64,000 nt of DNA from positions 34,487-98,486 of the forward strand of contig CAMFLR010000026.1 in the NCBI GenBank assembly GCA_945957605.1. Reading direction: 5' to 3'. Positions within the stretch are counted from its first letter, which is position 1; each line of letters opens with the position of its first letter. A program made the position numbers and the translations under genes. This DNA is from an uncultured Isosphaeraceae bacterium. GTDB taxonomy: Bacteria; Planctomycetota; Planctomycetia; Isosphaerales; Isosphaeraceae. A model generated the notes under the pieces. The model ran no database searches. It was not told the origin of the DNA and worked only from the letters and a program-made list of their open reading frames with translations. This document shows, one piece after another, positions 35,564-42,579 of this stretch.

Positions 35564-36433
35564 TTAGCCGCGCTTCACTTCCGGCGTTGGTGTTGGTGCC
35601 GGTGATGTCGGCGTCGAAGGTCGCGGCGGTTGCCCCGGACGCCCAGGTTTGGGCGCTTCGCGCTCACCAAATCGAGTGACCACGTACGTCCCGCTCTTGG
35701 GATTACGTTCAATGTCGACAACCGCGTTGTTGTCCGCGTCTTCCAGCAGATGAGTGAAGCTGCGCCAGCCGTAGTAGCTCTCGTCGAACGACGGCTTTTT
35801 GCGCTTCATCGTGTCTTTGATCATCGAGGCGTAGAGCACCTCGTGATTTTCGCGACGGAGCGCGGCACACGCTTCGAGCAAAAGCGTATAAGCTTCGCGC
35901 TTCCGCTCGGGGATATCGGTCGAAAGGCTCGTCGCCACCTGCTTCTCGTCGATTTCCTGCCGTTCGAGGTCTTCGTAATAGATGAACTCGTCGCAGTTGT
36001 CGCGGAGCAGTTCTGATGTCGAGCCTTTCATCCCCAGGCCGATGACGTGCCGGCCGTTTTCCTTGAGCTTCGAGACGAGCGGTGAGAAGTCGGAATCGCC
36101 GGAGACGATCACGAACGTGTCGATGTGCGGCTTGCTCCAGGCGAGGTCCATCGCGTCGACGACGAGCCGGATGTCGGCCGAGTTCTTACCGGTCTGGCTG
36201 CGGCGAGGGATTTCGATCAGCTCTATCGCCGCTTCGTGGAAGGGCGCGGTGTAGGCCTGGTAGCGGCTCCAGTCGGCATACGCTTTTTTGACGATCAGCT
36301 TGCCTTTTTCGACCAGACGTTCGAGAACCTTCTGGATGTCGAACTTGGTTTTCCGCTGGTTCTGGAACCCCATGGCGAGGTTTTCCAGGTCAACGAAGAC
36401 GGCGAGACTGCGTTCGCGGTCGATGTTCGGCAT
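35564..36433 (-). CDS. NYN (LabA/DUF88) domain protein with OST-HTH/LOTUS domain
   Basis: 289 residues. Residues about 8-160 are a PIN-like NYN ribonuclease domain: FVDLENLAMG with the first acidic site, SADIRLVVDAMDLA and VSGDSDFSPL with further acids. Residues about 180-255 match a LOTUS/OST-HTH RNA-binding domain. The C-terminal tail is Pro-rich. The combination suggests a nuclease or RNA-binding factor acting on structured RNA. It converges with the exporter operon and stands alone as a transcription unit. Confidence 0.9.
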   Translation of the reverse strand: MPNIDRERSLAVFVDLENLAMGFQNQRKTKFDIQKVLERLVEKGKLIVKKAYADWSRYQAYTAPFHEAAIELIEIPRRSQTGKNSADIRLVVDAMDLAWSKPHIDTFVIVSGDSDFSPLVSKLKENGRHVIGLGMKGSTSELLRDNCDEFIYYEDLERQEIDEKQVATSLSTDIPERKREAYTLLLEACAALRRENHEVLYASMIKDTMKRKKPSFDESYYGWRSFTHLLEDADNNAVVDIERNPKSGTYVVTRFGEREAPKPGRPGQPPRPSTPTSPAPTPTPEVKRG

Positions 36434-36652
36434 CGGCGGGGTGCCCCTGGTGCGCGTCGGCGGCGGGCGAAGACAGGTTAGCCGGCGGAATCTATCCGCG
36501 CGTTCTTCTCGCTAGTTTAAATTGCGCGCGGCGTGGTCGCAACCGTCGATCGCTCGCGATCTTGGGGCAGACTAACGATTGATTTCGAAATGACAAGGGA
36601 TCGGTCGCGAGGCCGCGATCGATCCCTGAATACTTCGCCTATTCTACCTGGA

Positions 36653-36943
36653 TCAGTTACCGCCGTACCAACCGCCGCTGGCGTACTGGTCACGAACCGT
36701 CCGGCGAGGGCGCGACTCGTTGATGGTCAGGTTACGGTCGCGAAACGGCTTTCCGTTCAGGCCGTTGATCGCAGCCTTGGCCTGGTCGTCGTTCAGCATT
36801 TCAACCATGCCGAAACCACGCGACTGACCCGTGCGAACCTTCGTCTGCACCTCGGCCATGGCCACGCTGCCAAACGGTTCAAACAGCGCACGCAAATCAT
36901 CCGACGTCACAGCGTAATCCAGGTTCCCGACGTAGATCATCAT
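36653..36943 (-). CDS. RRM-domain RNA-binding protein
   Basis: 96 residues: one RNA recognition motif. RNP2 is IYVGNL (residues 3-8) and RNP1 is RGFGMVEM (42-49). Two aromatic positions of the canonical RNP1 are methionine here. The C-terminal glycine-rich tail is very short (SGGWYGGN). Bacterial members are small cytoplasmic RNA chaperones often induced by cold. AAGGAG stands twelve bases before the ATG. The 480 bases upstream hold no gene and may include a long leader. Confidence 0.93.
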   Translation of the reverse strand: MMIYVGNLDYAVTSDDLRALFEPFGSVAMAEVQTKVRTGQSRGFGMVEMLNDDQAKAAINGLNGKPFRDRNLTINESRPRRTVRDQYASGGWYGGN

Positions 36944-37421
36944 GGCGGGGTAATGCTCCTTGGCAAAGGGGACCGCTGGCCGAGTCCCTGGTAGAATTTT
37001 CGACGTTTTTCGCTCGGGCGAAAACGTCCAACTTCAATCGAGCCGACGGTTCCGGGTGTATCGTCCCGCGCCTTTCGGGTCGATCGAACTTGCAGGGGTG
37101 CTGCCCTACGAGAGGGGGGCAGGCCGAGGCGTGTCCAGAAAAAGAACGTCCCCGAGGGCAAGTCTGCCCCTCAGGGATCGGACGACTCGGGGCCGCTCCC
37201 GGCCCTCGAGCAAACCGTGGGCTGAACACAGAACAATCGGACGTTCCCGTTCGGCCACGACACCTAATGGTAGCGACCCTCTCGACCGCTCGCCAGGGGC
37301 CATCAGGCCGAGGAGAGGGGCAGGGGGCTGTATGCGCTTCGGTGATAGGGGGTTGGGGAAACGAAAATCCCCAGCCAGGGGCCGGGGATTCGTGGGTGGG
37401 ACCGGTTGTCCGCGCCGGAAG
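36944..37421. other. Intergenic region upstream of the RRM gene
   Basis: About 480 bases. It contains the probable terminator of the Pro/Ala repeat protein gene (37360-37390). The rest has several GC-rich short dyads (for example gagggcaagtctgcccctc) but no gene. Long plus-strand frames through here are antisense continuation of the repeat gene and are rejected. Confidence 0.5.
37360..37390 (-). terminator. Probable terminator of the Pro/Ala repeat protein gene
   Basis: On the minus strand AATCCCC (37390-37384) pairs with GGGGATT (37372-37366) across an 11-base loop containing further GC pairs, followed by TTCGTTT. It lies about 30 bases past the stop codon. Confidence 0.55.
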
Positions 37422-37928
37422 TTACTTGCCAGGAGCCGGGGGAACGGCCTGGGGAGCAGCCTTCGCCGGCATCGGAGGAGCCGACTGGGGGACCGCCTTG
37501 GCGGGAGCAGCCGGAGCCTGGGCAGCCGGAACAACCTTGGCCGGAGCCTGGGGAGCCGGGATGACCTTGGCCGGAGCCTGCGGGGCCGGGGCAACCTTGG
37601 CCGGAGCCTGGGGAGCCGGAGCCGGGACAACCTTCGAGGGAGCCTGGGGAGCCGGGACAACCTTCGAAGGAGCCTGGGGAGCAGGAACAACCTTCGAGGG
37701 AGCGACCGGAGCCGGGGCAACCTTCGAGGGAGCCTGGGGAGCCGGAGCAACCTTCGAGGGAGCAACCGGGGCCGGCGCGACCTTCGAGGGAGCCTGGGGA
37801 GCCGGGGCAACCTTGGCCGGAGCCTGGGGAGCCGGAACGACCTTGGCGGGAGCCTGCGGCGACTGAGCCTGAGCCGAAGCCAGGCCGACCGAGACGGCCA
37901 AGAAACCAAAGATGCTGCGAACCTTCAT
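37422..37928 (-). CDS. Exported Pro/Ala/Lys repeat protein
   Basis: 168 residues. A signal peptide (MKVRSIFGFLAVSVGLASAQA) is followed almost wholly by a nine-residue unit of the form APQAP(A/S)KV(A/V/I)P repeated about thirteen times. No folded domain. Such extended, lysine-dotted, proline-rich chains could span the cell wall space or bind polyanions; no function is claimed. I began at the ATG at 37928 where the signal peptide starts, not the upstream one. A promoter and a terminator flank it, so it is expressed alone. The DNA repeats make it prone to length change. Confidence 0.83.
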   Translation of the reverse strand: MKVRSIFGFLAVSVGLASAQAQSPQAPAKVVPAPQAPAKVAPAPQAPSKVAPAPVAPSKVAPAPQAPSKVAPAPVAPSKVVPAPQAPSKVVPAPQAPSKVVPAPAPQAPAKVAPAPQAPAKVIPAPQAPAKVVPAAQAPAAPAKAVPQSAPPMPAKAAPQAVPPAPGK

Positions 37929-38044
37929 GGATGCTTCTCCACGGAGCATGAAACGGAGAAATCGCTCTTCCGAGGCGGACACAATCCCACCTCAAACAGC
38001 CGACCCGAGCAATTATACGACAAGAAAATCTGCGGTCTTTGGGT

Positions 38045-38074
38045 AATTTACGATTTTTTGAGAAAGCACGTCAA
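38045..38074 (-). promoter_or_regulatory. Candidate promoter of the Pro/Ala repeat protein gene
   Basis: Minus strand: TTGACG (38069-38074) as -35, an 18-base spacer, and TAAATT (38045-38050) as -10. It lies about 115 bases before the start codon in an AT-rich stretch. Confidence 0.45.
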
Positions 38075-38294
38075 CTTTTCTCAGAAAATCCTCTAGCGAT
38101 TCTCCCAAGCCTAGCAAAACTGAGCGGACAAAGGCTAGCACTTCTTCGGTTGTAGCGAATTTTTCAGATTTGCGGGCAGTTGGTCGAATCGTACCGGGTC
38201 TTTGAACGCCTCTCAGCGCGCATGGTCAAGTGCTCAACCCAGCATTCGCGAATGACGAAACCGGCCACTGACGTATTGCCACGACCATCGACTT

Positions 38295-38366
38295 GGGTGC
38301 CACTGGCTATGCGTGTTCTCAAAGGGCAAGTGACGACGAAGATCACTAGAAAAGCCAGTGGTACCC
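38295..38366. repeat. Inverted-repeat element, family B, copy 3
   Basis: 72 bases with arms GGGTGCCACTGGC (38295-38307) and GCCAGTGGTACCC (38354-38366), one mismatch. The interior is unrelated to the other copies. It lies 29 bases after the stop codon of the oxidoreductase gene (3' side). Confidence 0.75.
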
Positions 38367-38395
38367 GAATCGAAGATCTCGCGTTGCACAAGGCG

Positions 38396-39406
38396 TTAAT
38401 CGACGCGAATGACAACCTTGCCGAAATGTGCCCCGCTTTCGAGATGCGCATAGGCCTCCCTGGCCTGGTCGAACGGAAACACGCGGTCGATGATCGGGTG
38501 GAGTCTGCTCAGTCCGATCGCGCGATTCATCGACGCAAACATTTCGCGAGAGCCGACGTAAATTCCCTGCACACGTACATTCTTCATCAGGATCGGCAAC
38601 GGGTTCGCTTCACCCGCTCCTGATAGCACCCCGATCAACGCAATGTGCCCGCCGACGCGAATCGCTTTGAGCGATTGCGCCAGAGTGCCAGCACCGCCGA
38701 CTTCGACAATATGGTCGACGCCAATTTTGTCGCTGAGGTTGCGAACGGCATTACCCCACTCGGGCGTTTTGCGATAGTTGATCGCTTCATCGGCACCCAG
38801 GTCGCGCACGCGGGCGATCTTGTCGTCGTTGCTCGAAGTGCCAATCACCCGCGCACCCATCAACCGAGCAATTTGCAGCGCAAAAAGCGAAACGCCGCCC
38901 GTCCCCTGAATCAGCACCGACTGCCCCGCGCGAACCCCGCCCGACTCCACCAGCGCATGCCACGCAGTGAGTGCAGCGCACGGTAATGTGGCGGCTTCTT
39001 CGAGGTCGAGATGGGGCGGAACGTGAATGACACCCGTCGCCGGTAAAATGCGCTCTTGCGCAAGCATGCCATCAATTGCCCCGCCGAGGGCCGTTTTGCC
39101 TGATTCCTCGCTCGGCTGCCCGGCGGTGTAATTCGAGAAAAAACAGCCAGCGACATGGTCGCCCGGCTTGAATTCGGTCACACCCGGCCCGACCTCAATC
39201 ACTTCCCCTGCGCCGTCTGACGTGGGGATGAGCGGCAGCGGCAGATTTTTGCTGTAGGCACCCTTGATCACGAGCAGGTCGCGGTAGTTGAGCGAAACGG
39301 CTCGCACGCGAACCGCAACCTCGCCGTGGCCTGGTTTGACCGAAGGCAGATCGTCGAGCCGCAGACCGTTGATCCCGCCCAGTTCGTGAATCCGGTAGCC
39401 CTTCAT
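38396..39406 (-). CDS. Zinc-independent quinone oxidoreductase-like dehydrogenase (MDR family)
   Basis: 336 residues. The GroES-like N-terminal part has NYRDLLVIKG and TSDGAGEV; the nucleotide-binding part has the GTGGVSLFALQIA turn and the SSNDDKIARV segment that favours NADPH. The catalytic and structural zinc ligands of classical alcohol dehydrogenases are absent, so it belongs with quinone/enone reductases. Cytoplasmic. I use the ATG at 39406 because GGAGA stands seven bases upstream, not the TTG two codons earlier. Substrate unknown. Confidence 0.9.
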   Translation of the reverse strand: MKGYRIHELGGINGLRLDDLPSVKPGHGEVAVRVRAVSLNYRDLLVIKGAYSKNLPLPLIPTSDGAGEVIEVGPGVTEFKPGDHVAGCFFSNYTAGQPSEESGKTALGGAIDGMLAQERILPATGVIHVPPHLDLEEAATLPCAALTAWHALVESGGVRAGQSVLIQGTGGVSLFALQIARLMGARVIGTSSNDDKIARVRDLGADEAINYRKTPEWGNAVRNLSDKIGVDHIVEVGGAGTLAQSLKAIRVGGHIALIGVLSGAGEANPLPILMKNVRVQGIYVGSREMFASMNRAIGLSRLHPIIDRVFPFDQAREAYAHLESGAHFGKVVIRVD

Positions 39407-39515
39407 GAGCAATTCTCCGCAGATTGGCCGCGACGCAGATCGCCTGAGAATTCAGTCGCGATCGTTCTTTGTCGCCAACCACGGCCGAGATTGCAAGGGC
39501 ACGATGACAGGTGCA

Positions 39516-39785
39516 TCAATGCGAGTGCCGAGTTCGTGGCGCGGGAACGCCGACGCCCCACCTTACAACTCGTAGCAGGCTGATCATGAAGATGAGTAGG
39601 CCAAAGACAGCACCAAGAACAAGGACCGCGAGCACAATCGAGCCACCAGCCGAGACCGGTATCCCAAGCTCGCGGAACCACTCTGACGTGAGCACATGAA
39701 TGAACCATGACGTCACGGCGACAACAACGATGGCCGCGGCTGACTTCGCAAGAATTCGTATCGACGTTCGCTGGTCAAACTTCAT
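39516..39785 (-). CDS. Small membrane protein, unknown
   Basis: 89 residues with two hydrophobic segments (about residues 14-32 and 47-70) and a basic C-terminus ending RTRHSH. No family recognised. GGAGG seven bases before the ATG at 39785 fixes the start and argues that the gene is real; an upstream in-frame ATG lacks a ribosome site. Confidence 0.62.
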   Translation of the reverse strand: MKFDQRTSIRILAKSAAAIVVVAVTSWFIHVLTSEWFRELGIPVSAGGSIVLAVLVLGAVFGLLIFMISLLRVVRWGVGVPAPRTRHSH

Positions 39786-39872
39786 CGTCACGCCTCCGAT
39801 TCTGTGATTGGCCATTCACGAAATCATGTCGACGTCGCCGGAATCAGATACAGCAGTTCTTCAGGCAGCAGA

Positions 39873-40382
39873 TTACACCGGTTCCGTCAATCCGCGGCAC
39901 AACTGGTCGACGCGTTTGAGCATTGTGGGAATTCGAAACTCGCCGTGCATTTCCCGGACGCGTTGCGTTGCCTCGAAGAGGGTCAAGCCGACCGCGGTGA
40001 CAAACAGTGGCGAGCGACTATCGCCTCTCATCACCTCGTGAACGGCGCGCGCTCGGATGAACTTGGTTTTGGCGACGCCAATCACCGGCACGCGTTTTTC
40101 CATCGCCTCATAAAGATAGGCGCCCAATCCGGGATCACGTTCGTCGCCAAGCCAAACATAACCATCAATGATGATCACCTGGAGCGGCGTTTTGATTTTC
40201 TCGAGCACAGCGACCAGGCACGGCAACTCGCGGCGAAAGAACTGACCCGGTTCATAGGGCTGAACCTGATCGATTGCGACAGTCGCCTCCTCAACGGGCT
40301 GTTCGTCGCCCCACGCCGAGAATACGACGCAGGCCGCAATTGCCCCAGCGCCTCGGTAATCGACATCGACGCAGGCGATCAT
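39873..40382 (-). CDS. nfi: Endonuclease V family protein
   Basis: 169 residues, shorter than the 220-230 usual for endonuclease V. The core motifs are present: CVDVDYRG with the first acid (D6/D8), RRELPCL with E52, IIIDGYVWLG with D73, and VIGVAKTKF, which lines the nucleotide pocket. The enzyme nicks DNA one base past deaminated adenine (hypoxanthine). The N-terminal strand and helix before the first acid found in longer homologues are missing here. It may be a compact active enzyme or a divergent relative. Neighbours are small unknown genes on the same strand. Confidence 0.83.
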   Translation of the reverse strand: MIACVDVDYRGAGAIAACVVFSAWGDEQPVEEATVAIDQVQPYEPGQFFRRELPCLVAVLEKIKTPLQVIIIDGYVWLGDERDPGLGAYLYEAMEKRVPVIGVAKTKFIRARAVHEVMRGDSRSPLFVTAVGLTLFEATQRVREMHGEFRIPTMLKRVDQLCRGLTEPV

Positions 40383-40505
40383 ATCTCTTCTGCCTGCCCT
40401 CTGGGCTAACGACCAGGATCAATCAACCTTTCCGCCGAGAACCTACTTCGATGCTACCACAAACTTTGTACGGCCGGATGGATTCGTTGCAGCGAGAAAC
40501 TCCTC

Positions 40506-40778
40506 TTACTGAACCGCCGGTAGCAATGCAAGAAACGTGGCGTAGCCGAGCGCCGCCTCAATCCCGAGAAGAACACGGCGTTTCCAGGTCGGCAGCCCCG
40601 CGCGACGCGCTGCGAACCAAACCGCGATTGGGAACCCGATCAGAACAGGATAGAGAGTTAAAGCGATAACGAGTCCAATAACCGTCGGCATGGACGAAGC
40701 GCCCAGAATGCCCCGCGTCTCCGCGCCGACCACGGCGATCCAAGTGATCTGAGCGATGATGAGTAACCGGAGCGCCAT
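40506..40778 (-). CDS. Small membrane protein, unknown
   Basis: 90 residues, three hydrophobic segments (about 3-20, 30-56 and 70-88), with a basic loop RRAGLPTWKRR between the last two. No family recognised and no clear ribosome site, so the start is uncertain. It lies among small minus-strand genes. Confidence 0.5.
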   Translation of the reverse strand: MALRLLIIAQITWIAVVGAETRGILGASSMPTVIGLVIALTLYPVLIGFPIAVWFAARRAGLPTWKRRVLLGIEAALGYATFLALLPAVQ

Positions 40779-40879
40779 GAGAGGAGCATCACTTGAGAAT
40801 CACGCATGATCGATCGGCCACGACCGCTGGCTCACAGAACATCTTACTCGTTTGGGGCGACGATCGACCTGACGTGAAT

Positions 40880-41146
40880 TCAATCGCCACCGTTATTCCG
40901 CCGAGTTCTGGCCAATTTGCGGGCCTCCTTATCCTCGACAAGACGTTGGACTGCTTGCTCGGGAGTCGGGATAGTTCGTTCGGTCCTGATGGTATGACAG
41001 CAGCCGCAATTCGGATCGGGACAACCGCAGGATGTGACGGTGACCGGATGCTGCGTCAAACCCTCGCGCTTTTGAATCGCATTCGTTCGATGCTCGCTCT
41101 TGATCGTGTCGACAATCGCGCCGCGTCGAAGAAACTTGCCCGCCAT
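40880..41146 (-). CDS. Small Cys-rich protein, unknown
   Basis: 88 residues, basic, cytoplasmic. The centre carries CGCPDPNCGCCH: five cysteines and a histidine in twelve residues, which could bind zinc or iron. The start is strong (AGGAGG eight bases before the ATG). No family recognised. It precedes no obvious partner. Confidence 0.68.
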   Translation of the reverse strand: MAGKFLRRGAIVDTIKSEHRTNAIQKREGLTQHPVTVTSCGCPDPNCGCCHTIRTERTIPTPEQAVQRLVEDKEARKLARTRRNNGGD

Positions 41147-41247
41147 CGCGATTTGCCTCCTGACAAGAAACTTTGTTGACCGATTCGCCTTGGAAATCTT
41201 CGATCGCGAAAAAGAGCCTTGTGGACGGCTATGCCAAGGCTGCGAGG

Positions 41248-41484
41248 TTAGCGATCTCCCGGCCGACCAAACGCCTCCCGATCCTCGCGGAAATCACGCA
41301 AAGCCCGCTCGACGAGTCGACGGATCTGTGTCTCAACCTCCGCAACCGTGCGACGCTCTTTTGGTAGCCCCATCCAGCAGAACTGGATCGCCTGTCGAAC
41401 CTGGTGGTCGATCTGGGCAGGGCCGAACATCTCGGCCATACGGTCGCCGGGATCGTTGCTGTCGCCGGTGGGGAACATGGCCAT
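41248..41484 (-). CDS. Small acidic helical protein, unknown
   Basis: 78 residues. After a short N-terminal tail, residues 22-72 are predicted helical and amphipathic (DHQVRQAIQFCWMGL, then VAEVETQIRRLVERALRDF). I believe similar small proteins occur in other planctomycetes, but no function is known. GAGG lies six bases before the ATG at 41484. Confidence 0.65.
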   Translation of the reverse strand: MAMFPTGDSNDPGDRMAEMFGPAQIDHQVRQAIQFCWMGLPKERRTVAEVETQIRRLVERALRDFREDREAFGRPGDR

Positions 41485-41652
41485 GATTGACCTCGATCGT
41501 TTAGAAAAAAGAGTTCACCGACGCGACTATCACAATCAACCCTCAACCCTCAAGTCTAACTCTTCACCAATCGCTCCGTCGCAGTATCCTGCCGCGAAAT
41601 GGCTTCGAATTGCCTTTTCTGGCGTCGCAGAAGAACGCTGACTTAGGGATTT

Positions 41653-42030
41653 TCAATCGCCGCGGAAGATCAGCGTACCTCCGCTAGCTAATGCGAGTTC
41701 GATCATGTCGAGCGTTTTATCGACGATCGCAAGTATTTTATCTCGTTCGAGATGTATTGAAGTGTCGGGATATCGGGACGTATCGGTTATGCACCAGTTG
41801 TCCGGCTTTTCCTCGAAAGCGGTGCGATGCCATTTCAATTGTGCACGCAGTCGTGTCAGGTCATTCTCACAGAATTCCGAACCGCCATATGGGTCGATCG
41901 GAGTATCTCCGACATCGAAGAATGGGAGGAGATATTCTTGATGATCGAAGTCAGGAAACCAACAACCGTCGCGGTGATCGTCCCATCCCGTTGGCGGAAG
42001 TCGAGCGATCCGGACCTGCCAGTCAATCAT
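41653..42030 (-). CDS. Uncharacterised 125-aa protein
   Basis: 125 residues, acidic and aromatic-rich (WDDHRDGCWFPDFDHQEY), no signal peptide. I chose the ATG at 42030, with GGAG eight bases upstream, over a longer frame that has no ribosome site. Lower GC than surroundings. Its size, acidity and company with another small acidic gene recall immunity proteins of polymorphic toxin loci, but no toxin gene is in view. Confidence 0.62.
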   Translation of the reverse strand: MIDWQVRIARLPPTGWDDHRDGCWFPDFDHQEYLLPFFDVGDTPIDPYGGSEFCENDLTRLRAQLKWHRTAFEEKPDNWCITDTSRYPDTSIHLERDKILAIVDKTLDMIELALASGGTLIFRGD

Positions 42031-42175
42031 GGATCGCTCCGGCTTCGTCAAAGATGGCAGACGCACCATCACATCTGCTTTCATACCAGAGTCACAGGAT
42101 TACAATCGGGTTCGGAGCAAGGTGGCGCGTCCGCTGGCACGCGAAGATTAGACGCCCTCGCGAACGGCGTTACCT

Positions 42176-42505
42176 TCAATCTCCATTCCAATATTCCACC
42201 CACCGTTCTAGCTCAGAGAATTCCTCGTCCGAAAGCGCGAAGGAGAACTCGACGTCTTCCTCTAACTTCAATTTCGCGGCAAGTTTCGCATCGAAGCGGA
42301 GACGAAGACGATCTCGCGTCAGTTCAACATACTCCGGCGGACCCTGGCCAGAATACAGAGGCATACGCCGCGAACAATGACCAGTGATATCAATTGTCAG
42401 TTCCTCATAACCATAATACTTGTGAGGCCACCGGATCACGATCCAGCCTTCGCCGTGATCGTAGTCGGCCAGAATGCCGATGTAAGACACGTTGATCTTC
42501 TGCAT
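42176..42505 (-). CDS. Uncharacterised 109-aa protein (possibly Imm10-like)
   Basis: 109 residues, acidic, no signal peptide. The C-terminal half (YVELTRDRLRLRF, then FSFALSDEEFSELERW) has the strand-strand-helix pattern I associate with Imm10-type immunity proteins; this is a weak memory-based match. The neighbouring 125-aa gene is similar in character. The start is taken at the ATG at 42505; a GTG just before it is possible. Confidence 0.58.
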   Translation of the reverse strand: MQKINVSYIGILADYDHGEGWIVIRWPHKYYGYEELTIDITGHCSRRMPLYSGQGPPEYVELTRDRLRLRFDAKLAAKLKLEEDVEFSFALSDEEFSELERWVEYWNGD

Positions 42506-42579
42506 CACTGCATCGCCAAATTCTGGGTACTCAAGACACCAAAGAACCGTTGAGTCGAGGGACAGTTGTTTTGTTAATT

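Noticed and set aside
37480..37870. Regular direct repeats that could suggest a CRISPR array
   Set aside because: Units are 27 bases with no unique spacers and translate to the nine-residue protein repeat.
36960..38096. 378-aa plus-strand open frame rich in Gly, Arg and Ser
   Set aside because: It is antisense to the Pro/Ala repeat gene. The minus-strand reading has a signal peptide, promoter and terminator; the plus-strand frame stays open only because of the repeat composition.
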